A stretch of 64,000 nt of DNA from Paenibacillus marchantiophytorum (GTDB taxonomy: Bacteria; Bacillota; Bacilli; Paenibacillales; NBRC-103111), in the NCBI RefSeq assembly GCF_014640555.1, contig NZ_BMHE01000035.1:17480-81479 (forward strand), given 5' to 3'. Below the pieces are notes generated by a model. It was not told the origin of the DNA. It was given only the letters and a program-made list of their open reading frames with translations, and did no database searches. The position numbers and the translations under genes were made by a program. Positions within the stretch are counted from its first letter, which is position 1; every line of letters starts with the position of its first letter. Below are positions 43,017 through 51,962 of this stretch, piece after piece.

Positions 43017-43837
43017 TTGTACTGGCTGGTGCAGCGTGGTGGCTGCTGCCTCATGTCCACCGGTTTCTGGAGGCTCATCAGCAAGTGGAGTTGAATTATG
43101 CGGGTCAATCTATCCCGCGCGGCTTTGGCATTGTGCTATGGCTGCTTCTGTGGCTTCAGGAGCTTATGCTGCAGTTTGCTCATGTGAGTTCGCTGGAAAC
43201 ATATCATCGGGTGTACCTGCTTGCCGCCACGGTCATTTTCTTGATCGGATGGACAGACGATCTTATCGGCAGCAAGGCGATTAAAGGTTTCAGCGGCCAT
43301 TATCGTTACTGGCTAGATACGAAAACGATGTCGATGGGCGCCGTCAAAGCAGTTGGAACACTGCTGGCGGCGGTTTGGTTGACGGCATCTTATGGCAGTG
43401 AAAAAACCCCCATCTGGGAGACGGGGGTAGGGATCTTGCTGCTCGTATTGATGACGAATACGCTAAACTTGCTTGATGTGCGTCCAGGCCGCTCGTTAAA
43501 AGTGTACGTTGCCATGACTTTCTTAATTGGGGTAATCGGGCTGATCTATTGGCATTTGCCCGCAGCGGAGTTCGTACCCATCCTGCCAGTCTGTATAGGA
43601 GCTGTATGTTTATATAAGCTTGATATCGGCGGTCGAGGCATGCTGGGTGACGCTGGAGCTAACCTGCTAGGTTTTACGCTCGGCTACGAGGTGATGATCA
43701 CTTTTCCTTGGTGGGTGCAAGCGCTTATTATCGTAGGACTGCTCTTGCTGCATAAACTAGCTGAAGTAAGTTCGCTTACACGAATGATTGAACGAAACCG
43801 ATTGTTGAATTGGTTAGACCGTTTAGGCCGAACTTGA
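42986..43837 (+). CDS. MraY/WecA-like prenyl-phosphate sugar transferase
   Basis: 283 residues with about nine membrane helices. Family motifs are visible as IGWTDDLIGSKAIKGFSGH, NTLNLLDVRPGRSLK and GDAGANLLGF. The second reads LLDVRPGR where active MraY and WecA have LDGxDGL, so the chemistry may differ. ATG at 42986 follows GGAAGCGG; it overlaps the glycosyltransferase gene by 31 bases. Confidence 0.82.
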   Translation: MGFIGSFLDLIVLAGAAWWLLPHVHRFLEAHQQVELNYAGQSIPRGFGIVLWLLLWLQELMLQFAHVSSLETYHRVYLLAATVIFLIGWTDDLIGSKAIKGFSGHYRYWLDTKTMSMGAVKAVGTLLAAVWLTASYGSEKTPIWETGVGILLLVLMTNTLNLLDVRPGRSLKVYVAMTFLIGVIGLIYWHLPAAEFVPILPVCIGAVCLYKLDIGGRGMLGDAGANLLGFTLGYEVMITFPWWVQALIIVGLLLLHKLAEVSSLTRMIERNRLLNWLDRLGRT

Positions 43838-43846
43838 AGGATCGGT

Positions 43847-44104
43847 CTATTTACGACGTTTTGGCTTAAAACGCGGCGCCAGATAGTTGCGTTTGCGATC
43901 ACGAAAGAAGGTCCATCCGCCTATGAAAGCCACACCTAATAGAAATAAAATAAGGCCCAGAATGAATTTCCCCCATAGGAGATGACCATCTGGATCAAAT
44001 TGGGCGAAGAAGGCATCCTTCATGGCCAAAAATCCATAAGTGGCGGTTAGACCCGGAATAACAAGAAGTAAAATGGCGATGAATCGGTAAAATGGGGCTC
44101 TCAT
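43847..44104 (-). CDS. yqzF: DUF2627 family membrane protein (YqzF-like)
   Basis: 85 residues with two membrane helices (FIAILLLVIPGLTATYG and FILGLILFLLGVAFIGG) and a very basic tail. The YqzF/DUF2627 protein of B. subtilis has the same form and also lies just upstream of the bkd genes. GGAGCAGCT precedes the ATG. Confidence 0.85.
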   Translation of the reverse strand: MRAPFYRFIAILLLVIPGLTATYGFLAMKDAFFAQFDPDGHLLWGKFILGLILFLLGVAFIGGWTFFRDRKRNYLAPRFKPKRRK

Positions 44105-44275
44105 AGCTGCTCCTTACTGTTTGGTCTCATGTTTTTTCTATCATCATACTCTGAATCTGTTAGTGTGTCTAATTCACAAATAAGACTATGATTTCGCAGT
44201 CAAAAAAGGGTAATATAATAGAGACTAACGTATACATATGAGGAAAGTGAATGTTTAATAGGGAGGAAATTTGGA

Positions 44276-45700
44276 ATGAGTGAACATAGATATGATGTTG
44301 TTGTACTAGGTGGAGGGATAGGAGGATACACCGCGGCAATTAGGGCTGCACAACTTGGGAAGACGGTTGCCGTTGTGGAACGTGAGAAGCTTGGAGGCAC
44401 ATGTTTGCATCAAGGCTGCATACCGAGCAAAGCGCTGCTTCGCAGTGCAGAAGTGTTCGCAACGATGCAAAAAAGCGAGGAATACGGGATCACAGCTGAG
44501 TCAGTTGAACTCAAATTTGATCTTGTTTTGGCGCGCAAAGAGCGGATTGTGGATCAGCTTCATCAGGGTCTGCAATTTTTAATGAAGAAAAATAAAATTA
44601 CCGTACATGCCGGCAATGGCCGGATTATTGGCCCTTCGATATTTTCTCCGCGCAGCGGGGCTGTTTCAGTGGAGAAGGAAGATGGCGATATTGAAACCCT
44701 GCTTTCCAGCAATTTGATTATTGCCACTGGTTCGAGACCCAGAAGCTTACCAGGTCTTACGATTGACGGGACCCATATTCTGACGAGCGAAGATGCTTTG
44801 CGAATGGAAGAACTGCCCAAATCGATTATTATCGTTGGCGGAGGCGTCATTGGCGTAGAATGGGCGTCCATGCTGCATGATTTTGGCGTTAAGGTCACGA
44901 TTGTTGAGCTGGATAAGCGGTTGGTTGCCTTGGAAGATGCGGATATTTCCAAGGAACTGGAACGGTTGTTTAAGAAGCGGGGCATTAACCTTGTAACGGG
45001 TGCTAAAGTCATTGCGGAATCGGTCAAGATTGAAGCTGGATCGGTTACCCTGCAAGCGGACAAGCAAGGTGAAATCGTTGAACTGAAAGCAGATAAAGTG
45101 CTTGTATCTGTAGGACGTATGGCGAATGTTGAGGGGATTGGACTAGAGAATACGGATATTAAAATCGATAAAGGTGTTATTCGAGTGAACTCTTTTATGC
45201 AAACTTCGGAGTCGCACATTTATGCGGTGGGAGATGTAATTGGCGGACTTATGTTAGCGCACATGGCTGGCCATGAAGGGATTTTGGCTGCTGAGCATAT
45301 TGCCGGCCAAACACCTCATGAACTCCAAACGCATCTCGTTTCTAAATGTACCTATACAAGACCAGAGATTGCGAATGTTGGCTGGACGCAGCAGCAAGCC
45401 ATCGATTTAGGGCACAAAGTGAAAGTTGGCAAATTCAGCTTCAAAGCGATAGGGAAAGCGCTGGTCTACGGCGATACGGATGGTTTCGTGAAGGTCATTG
45501 CCGATAGCGAAACGAATGATATTCTGGGTGTGCACATGATTGGGCCGAGTGTGACCAACAGTATTACGGAAGCGGCTCTTGCCCAAGTGCTGAATGCTAC
45601 GCCATGGGAAGTCGGACAAACGATTCATCCGCACCCAACATTGTCGGAAGCGCTGGGCGAAGCGATGCTAGCCGTGGATGGGATTGCAATTAGCGGATAA
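44276..45700 (+). CDS. lpdA: dihydrolipoyl dehydrogenase (E3) of the Bkd complex
   Basis: 474 residues. FAD-binding VVVLGGGIGGYTAAIRAA, redox-active pair GGTCLHQGCIPSKALL, NAD-binding VGGGVIGVEWASML and the catalytic base region HPHPTLSEALGEA are all present. E3 reoxidises lipoamide of the branched-chain complex. GGGAGGAAATT lies before the ATG; a TATAAT at 44214-44219 suggests its own promoter. Confidence 0.95.
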   Translation: MSEHRYDVVVLGGGIGGYTAAIRAAQLGKTVAVVEREKLGGTCLHQGCIPSKALLRSAEVFATMQKSEEYGITAESVELKFDLVLARKERIVDQLHQGLQFLMKKNKITVHAGNGRIIGPSIFSPRSGAVSVEKEDGDIETLLSSNLIIATGSRPRSLPGLTIDGTHILTSEDALRMEELPKSIIIVGGGVIGVEWASMLHDFGVKVTIVELDKRLVALEDADISKELERLFKKRGINLVTGAKVIAESVKIEAGSVTLQADKQGEIVELKADKVLVSVGRMANVEGIGLENTDIKIDKGVIRVNSFMQTSESHIYAVGDVIGGLMLAHMAGHEGILAAEHIAGQTPHELQTHLVSKCTYTRPEIANVGWTQQQAIDLGHKVKVGKFSFKAIGKALVYGDTDGFVKVIADSETNDILGVHMIGPSVTNSITEAALAQVLNATPWEVGQTIHPHPTLSEALGEAMLAVDGIAISG

Positions 45701-45703
45701 AAA

Positions 45704-45732
45704 TTGTAATCATAAACGTTTGCGTTTATAAT
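45704..45732 (+). promoter_or_regulatory. sigma-A promoter of bkdAA with an operator-like palindrome
   Basis: TTGTAA at 45704-45709 and TATAAT at 45727-45732 are 17 bases apart. Between them and into the -10 lies ATAAACG-TTTG-CGTTTAT at 45712-45729, a perfect seven-base inverted repeat. A bound regulator there would block RNA polymerase. No sigma-54 site of the B. subtilis bkd type is visible. Confidence 0.7.
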
Positions 45733-45804
45733 AAGCTTATAGAGTCAAGTCTTAGGACCAGGTATTAAGTTCTGAGGCTAAAATTTATTAAGGAGGCCAA
45801 CTCC

Positions 45805-46815
45805 ATGTCCGTTAGTCAACTTTATAAGCATCAACAATTAGATTTATCAGACGATGAAGCCATTCGTATGTATAAAGTGATGAACCTTGCTCAGAAATAT
45901 GATGAGCGAGCTTTTATGCTGCAGCGTGCAGGCAAAATTCCTTTTCATGTCTCTGGAATGGGACAATATGCAGGACAGGTAGGGATGGCTTTTGCCATGC
46001 AAGCCCAGAAGGACTATTTCCTGCCTTACTATCGTGATTATGCTTTCGTTCTTGCCGTAGGTATGACGGTGAAAGATTTAATGCTGGCTGTTTTCTGCAA
46101 AGCGGAAGATGTGAACAGCGGCGGCCGTCAAATGGCCGGACATTTCGGCGATAAGAAAAATCATATCGTAACGGGGTCCTCCCCTGTGACGACGCAAGTG
46201 CCGCACGCCGCGGGTATCGCGCTGGCAGCAAAAATGAAAAAACAAGATTTCGCAACGTTCGTTTCTTTCGGGGAAGGCTCCAGCAATCAGGGGGATTTCC
46301 ATGAAGGCTGTAATTTTGCAGGTGTGCACAAGCTGCCTGTCATTTTCGTTTGCGAAAATAATCAATATGCTATTTCGGTTCCGCTGCATAAGCAAATGGC
46401 CGGCAAAATTTCTGATCGTGCGCTAGGCTATGGTTTCCCAGGGGTGCAGGTGGATGGCAGCGATGTGCTTGAAATGTATCGGGTTACCAAAGAAGCCAGA
46501 GAACGAGCGGTTCGCGGCGAAGGACCTACGCTGATCGAGATGGTATCGTACCGCTTGATGCCGCATTCCACATCGGATGACGACATGCTGTACCGGACCA
46601 AAGAGGAAGTTGAACAAAACAGGCAAAAAGACGGTATTTTGAAATTTAAGGAATACTTGATGGAATGCGGCTTGTGGAGTGATGAGCAGGATCGTGAACT
46701 GCAGGAGCTTCAGAAACAAGAAATCAACGAGGCTACGAAGTATGCGGATCTTGCGCCGTATCCCAAACCGGAAGATACGCTTCTCCACGTTTATGCAGAA
46801 GGAGATGGCAACTAA
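45805..46815 (+). CDS. bkdAA: branched-chain 2-oxo acid dehydrogenase E1 alpha
   Basis: 336 residues. The thiamine-diphosphate motif GEGSSNQGDFHEGCNFAGV and ENNQYAIS, and the phosphorylation-loop-like YRLMPHSTSDD, fit E1 alpha. With BkdAB it decarboxylates the 2-oxo acids of Val, Leu and Ile, giving starters for iso and anteiso fatty acids. TAAGGAGGCC precedes the ATG. Confidence 0.95.
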   Translation: MSVSQLYKHQQLDLSDDEAIRMYKVMNLAQKYDERAFMLQRAGKIPFHVSGMGQYAGQVGMAFAMQAQKDYFLPYYRDYAFVLAVGMTVKDLMLAVFCKAEDVNSGGRQMAGHFGDKKNHIVTGSSPVTTQVPHAAGIALAAKMKKQDFATFVSFGEGSSNQGDFHEGCNFAGVHKLPVIFVCENNQYAISVPLHKQMAGKISDRALGYGFPGVQVDGSDVLEMYRVTKEARERAVRGEGPTLIEMVSYRLMPHSTSDDDMLYRTKEEVEQNRQKDGILKFKEYLMECGLWSDEQDRELQELQKQEINEATKYADLAPYPKPEDTLLHVYAEGDGN

Positions 46816-46817
46816 TT

Positions 46818-47798
46818 ATGGCAGTCATTACTTATTTGGAAGCAATCCGCTCTGCTATGCAGGAGGAAATGCAGCGCGATGACAATGTATTCGTTCTTGG
46901 CGAGGATGTAGGTAAAGGCGGCGTTCTGAACACGACCAAAGGTCTGCGCGATCTGTTCGGTGAGGAACGTGTACTCGACACTCCGCTGGCGGAGTCTGCT
47001 ATTGTTGGCGTGGCTATCGGAGCAGCCATGTATGGCATGAAGCCGATTGCCGAAATCCAGTTCGCAGATTTCATCTTCCCGGCGACGAATCAAATTCTGA
47101 GCGAAGCCGCCAAAATTCGCTATCGCTCGAACAATGACTGGACGTGCCCGATTGTCATTCGCGCCCCTTACGGAGCAACTGGTGCAGGTGCTCTCTATCA
47201 CTCGCAGTGTCCAGAGTCGGTTTTCTTCGGCACGCCAGGTATCAAGATCGTTGCGCCTTCGAATCCTTATGATGCCAAGGGGCTGCTGAAGGCGGCTATT
47301 CGCGATGCGGATCCTGTGCTGTACTTCGAGCACAAGAAGTGCTATTTGGCGCTTTCAGCGGACGTGCCGGATGACGATTACATCGTTCCGATCGGCAAGG
47401 CTGACGTGAAGCGCCAAGGGACGGACATTACCGTTATTGCGTACGGGATGGTCGTGAACTACGCCCTGCTCGCAGCCGAAGAGCTCGCCAAGGAAGGGAT
47501 TTCGGCCCATGTGCTTGATCTTCGGACTTTGCAGCCGCTGGACAAAGAGGCTATCCTGGAAGCCGCAAAGAAAACAGGTAAAGTGCTTATTGCTCATGAA
47601 GATAACAAAACGGGCGGAGTTGGCGCGGAAGTATCAGCCATCATTGCTGAAGAGATGTTCTTTGACTTGGATGCACCGATTGCCAGACTCTGTGGACCGG
47701 ACGTTCCTGCTGTAGGCAGCAATCCGCCGATGGAGAAGTTCTTCCTGCTTAATGCAGATAAGCTGAAGGATGCTATGCGTCAGCTTGCCATGTTCTAA
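46818..47798 (+). CDS. bkdAB: branched-chain 2-oxo acid dehydrogenase E1 beta
   Basis: 326 residues. TYLEAIRSAMQEEMQRD, VFVLGEDVGKGGVLNTTKGL and the C-terminal LIAHEDNKTGGVGAEVSAII are typical of E1 beta. It starts two bases after bkdAA, so the subunits are made together. Confidence 0.96.
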   Translation: MAVITYLEAIRSAMQEEMQRDDNVFVLGEDVGKGGVLNTTKGLRDLFGEERVLDTPLAESAIVGVAIGAAMYGMKPIAEIQFADFIFPATNQILSEAAKIRYRSNNDWTCPIVIRAPYGATGAGALYHSQCPESVFFGTPGIKIVAPSNPYDAKGLLKAAIRDADPVLYFEHKKCYLALSADVPDDDYIVPIGKADVKRQGTDITVIAYGMVVNYALLAAEELAKEGISAHVLDLRTLQPLDKEAILEAAKKTGKVLIAHEDNKTGGVGAEVSAIIAEEMFFDLDAPIARLCGPDVPAVGSNPPMEKFFLLNADKLKDAMRQLAMF

Positions 47799-47865
47799 TA
47801 CATTTCTTTTCTTGCTGCTATAGATATGAGAATGGATCAGTTCCTGAACCTTAGGAGGTACTATT

Positions 47866-49227
47866 ATGACGCAAACCAACAGCCGGCTTACCGAGGTAAC
47901 TGTTCCGCATTTGGCGGAAAGCCTCGTCTCGGCTACAATCGGCAAATGGCTTAAGCAGCCTGGCGATTATATTGAACAATATGACGTGATTTGTGAGCTT
48001 TTCACGGAGAAAGTCAATACCGAAATGCCTTCTCCCATCGAAGGCAAGCTGGTGAAAATCATCGTCGGTGACGGCGAAACAGCGGCAGTGGGCGAAGCGA
48101 TTTGTTTGATTGAAGAGACCGTATCCGGCTCAGCAGCATCGGCTCCAGCGCCTAGCGCGCCTAGCCACGGAGCGGCTGCTCTTGCTGAAGAGACCGATCA
48201 AAGCATGCGAGGGCGCTTCTCGCCAGCCGTTCATCGGATCGCGCAAGACAACAACGTTGATTTGGCGCGCGTTGCAGGAACTGGACTTGGGGGACGTATT
48301 ACCCGCAAGGACGTCGAGCAATTCGTCGCCTCCGGCGGTGCGACGACGAATGCAGTCCCTGCCCCGGCACATACGCCGGCAGTGCAGCAGCCGACTGCTG
48401 TAAGTACGCCTGCTTCCGTTCAACCTGAAGCGCAGGCAGCTAATCAGCCGGTTCGCAGCTCCGGCATTCATCTGTCAGCGAATCCACAGACGCCGCTGAT
48501 CGAGGCGGAAGGCCATTCGCTTGACTCGCGTAATGAGCATTTCATCGATGTTACGCCTATTCGGAATGCCATCGCCTCACGAATGAAGCAAAGCGTCACA
48601 GAAATTCCGCATGCGTGGACGATGATTGAAGTCGATGTGACCAATCTCGTAGTGCTGCGGAACAAAGTGAAAGACGAATTTATGCGCCGCGAGGGCATTA
48701 ATTTAACGTATTTGGCATTTATGCTCAAAGCCGTTGTCAATGCCATTAAGGATTATCCAATTATTAACTCGGTATGGGCTGTCGATAAAATTATCGTCAA
48801 ACGTGATATTAATATTTCGCTGTCCGTAGGGACAGAAGATTCCGTGATGACGCCAGTCATCAAAAAAGCGGATCAAAAAAATATCGCCGGATTAGCCAGA
48901 GAGATTGATGAATTAACGAAGAAAACACGAGCGGGGAAATTATCGCTGAATGATATGGTGGGCGGAACATTTACGGTAAATAATACAGGCTCCTTTGGGT
49001 CGATTCTGTCTTATCCGATCATCAACTACCCGCAAGCAGCCATTGTGACCTTCGAATCGATTGTGAAGAAGCCTGTCGTTATTCAAGATATGATTGCTGT
49101 TCGTTCAATGGTGAACCTGTGTTTATCGCTCGATCACCGGATTCTGGATGGTGTCATCTGTGGACGGTTCCTGCAAAGAGTCAAGGAAAACTTGGAAAGC
49201 TATAATGCGGATACGAAGATTTATTAA
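47866..49227 (+). CDS. bkdB: branched-chain 2-oxo acid dehydrogenase E2 (lipoyl acyltransferase)
   Basis: 453 residues: one lipoyl domain (lipoyl lysine K49 in FTEKVNTEMPS), an Ala/Pro linker, the E1/E3-binding domain (FSPAVHRIAQDNNVDLARV), a second linker, then the catalytic domain with the active-site SLDHRILDGV. It forms the core of the complex. TTAGGAGGTAC precedes the ATG. Confidence 0.95.
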   Translation: MTQTNSRLTEVTVPHLAESLVSATIGKWLKQPGDYIEQYDVICELFTEKVNTEMPSPIEGKLVKIIVGDGETAAVGEAICLIEETVSGSAASAPAPSAPSHGAAALAEETDQSMRGRFSPAVHRIAQDNNVDLARVAGTGLGGRITRKDVEQFVASGGATTNAVPAPAHTPAVQQPTAVSTPASVQPEAQAANQPVRSSGIHLSANPQTPLIEAEGHSLDSRNEHFIDVTPIRNAIASRMKQSVTEIPHAWTMIEVDVTNLVVLRNKVKDEFMRREGINLTYLAFMLKAVVNAIKDYPIINSVWAVDKIIVKRDINISLSVGTEDSVMTPVIKKADQKNIAGLAREIDELTKKTRAGKLSLNDMVGGTFTVNNTGSFGSILSYPIINYPQAAIVTFESIVKKPVVIQDMIAVRSMVNLCLSLDHRILDGVICGRFLQRVKENLESYNADTKIY

Positions 49228-49230
49228 CGG

Positions 49231-49335
49231 TTAGGAAGTAAAAAATAATCCGGCAGTAAACAATAGGCTGGATAAGAGCATGACGATCAGCATAATATAG
49301 ATCACAACTTTGAACCAACGTTTATTCTGTAACAA
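49231..49335 (-). CDS. Prli42-like stressosome-associated membrane peptide
   Basis: A TTG start nine bases after AGGAGTG opens a 34-residue peptide: MLQNKRWFKVVIYIMLIVML, then LSSLLFTAGLFFTS. A basic N-terminus followed by one membrane helix and the pattern KRWFK-VxxIMLI is that of Prli42, which anchors the stressosome in Listeria. It is convergent to bkdB, with only three bases between the stops. The TTG start and small size would hide it from gene callers. Confidence 0.7.
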   Translation of the reverse strand: MLQNKRWFKVVIYIMLIVMLLSSLLFTAGLFFTS

Positions 49336-49407
49336 TGGTATTCACTCCTTTTTCGTAAAGCTTGTCCTGTTTTATTGTAACTCAAAGTAAGTATCGGAGG
49401 AAAGTAC

Positions 49408-50538
49408 ATGATTCAACAGAACCGATTAGTGGAACAATTTATTTCACTTGTGAAAGTCGATAGCGAGACTGGCTTCGAGCAAGACATTTGTGTTGTGCTC
49501 AAAGAAAAGTTCATTCAACTAGGCCTGCATGTGGTAGAAGATGATTCCAAGGCCAAAAGCGGTCATGGGTCAGGGAATTTGATCTGCACCCTGGAAGCTA
49601 CCGACAGCAACGCTGCGATTCCGACGATATTCTTTACGTCCCACATGGATACGGTAGCACCTGGCAAAGGCATTAAACCGCAAATCGGGGAAGACGGGTA
49701 CATCCGCAGCGATGGCACCACAATTCTGGGCAGCGATGACAAAGCGGGGATTGCCGCGATGATGGAAGGCATTCAAGTGCTGAAAGAACAGAATATTCCG
49801 CATGGCCGCATTCAATTCGTTATTACCGCTGGGGAAGAAAGCGGTCTGAAAGGCGCTCGCGCCATGGATCGCAGTATGATGGAGGCGGAATTCGGCTTTG
49901 CGCTTGATTCCAATGGCAGCATCGGGGATATTGCGACGGCGGCTCCAGGGCGCGCCGAAATTGAAATTATTTTCCATGGCAAATCGGCTCATGCCGGTGT
50001 TAATCCAGAAGATGGCATCAGCGCGATCCAAGTCGCTAGCAAAGCGGTTTCCCGCATGTCATTAGGGAGAATCGACAATGAAACAACAGCGAACATTGGC
50101 AGCTTCTCTGGCGTAGGTCCGCTGAACGTGGTCTGCGATAAGGTGAAGATGGAAGCGGAAGCTCGCAGTATTGTTCAGCACAAGCTGGAAGCACAGATTG
50201 CCGCGATGAAACAAGCTTGTGAATCCGCTGCTGCAGATGCAGGGACAACTTGCGAGTTTAATGCGGAGATCGTTTATGCTTCCTATATGCATGATGATTC
50301 AGCGCCTATCGTACAGTTGACTAGCAGAGCGCTTGCAACGCTTGGTTTGACGGCTAAGACATTCCATTCCGGCGGCGGCAGCGACGCCAACATCTTTAAT
50401 GGCATGGGGATTCCGACGGTTAACTTGGCCGTAGGATACCTAGAAATTCATACGGTCAAAGAACATATTGCGATTAGCGATTTGGTTAAAACGGCCGAAT
50501 TGGTTGTAGCTCTTGTGAAAGAAGCTGCGAACGTTTAA
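49408..50538 (+). CDS. M20 family peptidase, PepT-like (YqjE)
   Basis: 376 residues. Metal sites are visible in FFTSHMDTVAPGKG, ILGSDDKAGIAAMM and ITAGEESGLKGARA; the dimerisation domain includes FHGKSAHAGVNPEDGISA. YqjE-type proteins are called tripeptidase T-like, but the true substrate is unproven. GGAGGAAAG precedes the ATG. Confidence 0.9.
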   Translation: MIQQNRLVEQFISLVKVDSETGFEQDICVVLKEKFIQLGLHVVEDDSKAKSGHGSGNLICTLEATDSNAAIPTIFFTSHMDTVAPGKGIKPQIGEDGYIRSDGTTILGSDDKAGIAAMMEGIQVLKEQNIPHGRIQFVITAGEESGLKGARAMDRSMMEAEFGFALDSNGSIGDIATAAPGRAEIEIIFHGKSAHAGVNPEDGISAIQVASKAVSRMSLGRIDNETTANIGSFSGVGPLNVVCDKVKMEAEARSIVQHKLEAQIAAMKQACESAAADAGTTCEFNAEIVYASYMHDDSAPIVQLTSRALATLGLTAKTFHSGGGSDANIFNGMGIPTVNLAVGYLEIHTVKEHIAISDLVKTAELVVALVKEAANV

Positions 50539-50559
50539 CTTATTGAAGGGTCTTCCAAC

Positions 50560-50598
50560 GATCCGTTTGCCTAAATAGGGCGGCGGGTCTTTTTTTTA
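50560..50598 (+). terminator. terminator after the PepT-like gene
   Basis: GATCCGTTTGCC pairs imperfectly, with several G-T pairs, to GGGCGGCGGGTC; eight T residues follow. Confidence 0.6.
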
Positions 50599-50659
50599 TT
50601 TCTAAGGAAGCGGGCTGCCTCATATGCTTCAAGAAATACATGCTCGGAGGAACGCCAGG

Positions 50660-51769
50660 ATGATGATCAAAGATAGCGGCAGGGTTGAACGAATTGATGC
50701 CGTCAGAGAAGGACTCCAAATGGTTTCCGTTCGGATGCGAAGCGGAGATCTAGCGCAGGCGGTACATTATACGGACACAGGTTTTCTGCTAGTTGTGGGA
50801 GATTGGGTGGGACTGAATGTAACTGCGTTCAATCTGGGGCTCAGTTCAGGGGGCTTTCATATCGTTGTTCACAAGCACGGGGTGGATGAAGAACCACTAG
50901 AACAGAGTTCTGACGGGCATATTATGAAACTCAAATACACCCCGATGCAGCGGAGCGTAATGGCTGTCGAAGAGCCGGTTAGTGCCTACCATACTCTTTT
51001 TAATAAGGATGTTCATTTGGATGGAATGCTAGTTTTGCTGGGAGAATTGCATAGCATGCTGCCGGTGGTCATGTGCTGGTTGCAGGATAGACAGCGTAGG
51101 AGAGGCTCTGGAGGCCCGTTGAAGGTCGCGTATATTATGACCGATGGCGGAGCTCTTCCGCTGCGTTGGAGCCAACATGTGGCTCATCTGGAAGCTTTAG
51201 GGTGGATCGGGGGGGCGATCACCTATGGTCAAGCTTACGGAGGAAGTATTGAAGCGGTTAATAAATTCAGCGCATTGCTGGCTGCCAAGCATGTTGTGAA
51301 AGCGGATTTGTGCGTGGTCACCATGGGACCGGGTATGGTAGGAACGGGGACCCGCTACGGTTATTCAGGTCTAGAAATTGGTGAATTAGTGAACGCCGTT
51401 CATGTTCTCCGCGGGACACCAATTGTCATCCCGCGTCTATCCTTCGCAGACCTGCGTGAGCGGCACCGCGGTATCAGCCACCATACGCTGACTGCGCTTG
51501 AGTTGGCCGCTGTCTGCCCTGCGCATGTTCCACTGCCGAGCTTGGCTGAGGAGCAGCAAGCTTATCTGCAAAAGCAAGTTCATCGTCTGCAAGGACATAT
51601 ACTTGCATATATGCCGTCTATTTCGCTGGAAGAAATGACAGAAGCACTAGCCCGCTATCCCGTGGAGATTACCTCGATGGGAAGGGGATTACGACAGGAC
51701 CCAGCGTATTTCCAAGCGATTTGTTCAGCTGCGGAGTACGCAGGTCAGATACATAATCGACAACAGTAA
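50660..51769 (+). CDS. DUF3866 family protein
   Basis: 369 residues. The N-terminal small beta domain (QMVSVRMRSGDLAQAVHY) and the glycine-rich MTDGGALPLRW and TMGPGMVGTGTRYGYSG motifs fit DUF3866, a conserved Firmicute family of unknown role. The ATG at 50660 has CGGAGGAAC upstream; the first ATG at 50624 does not. Its last 101 bases overlap the convergent MciZ-like gene. Confidence 0.85.
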   Translation: MMIKDSGRVERIDAVREGLQMVSVRMRSGDLAQAVHYTDTGFLLVVGDWVGLNVTAFNLGLSSGGFHIVVHKHGVDEEPLEQSSDGHIMKLKYTPMQRSVMAVEEPVSAYHTLFNKDVHLDGMLVLLGELHSMLPVVMCWLQDRQRRRGSGGPLKVAYIMTDGGALPLRWSQHVAHLEALGWIGGAITYGQAYGGSIEAVNKFSALLAAKHVVKADLCVVTMGPGMVGTGTRYGYSGLEIGELVNAVHVLRGTPIVIPRLSFADLRERHRGISHHTLTALELAAVCPAHVPLPSLAEEQQAYLQKQVHRLQGHILAYMPSISLEEMTEALARYPVEITSMGRGLRQDPAYFQAICSAAEYAGQIHNRQQ

Positions 51770-51869
51770 TATTATTTCCACCTTGCTGCAGCATTAACTG
51801 CAATTGACGTTTGACTTCCCATACTTTTCCTACAAGCCTGATTTGGCGATCGGTAACATAGCTCTTCAT
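51669..51869 (-). CDS. mciZ: MciZ-like Z-ring inhibitor with long C-terminus
   Basis: 66 residues. The N-terminal part, RQIRLVGKVWEVKRQLQ, matches the core of MciZ, the 40-residue mother-cell inhibitor of FtsZ in B. subtilis, and the neighbour nudF agrees. The last 25 or so residues lie antisense to the end of the DUF3866 gene and have no MciZ counterpart. AGAGG is nine bases from the ATG at 51869, three from one at 51875. Confidence 0.7.
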   Translation of the reverse strand: MKSYVTDRQIRLVGKVWEVKRQLQLMLQQGGNNITVVDYVSDLRTPQLNKSLGNTLGPVVIPFPSR

Positions 51870-51962
51870 ATCCATTTTCCTCTTTTCAGGTAAAATTTTG
51901 ATATAATGAACGATATGCGTAAGTGGGACAAGTTAGACCAACTAATCCGAAGAGGTGTTACG

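Noticed and set aside
44210..44225. Sigma-54 promoter for the bkd genes
   Set aside because: I looked for TGGCAC-n5-TTGC before lpdA and bkdAA and saw none; sigma-A elements are present instead.
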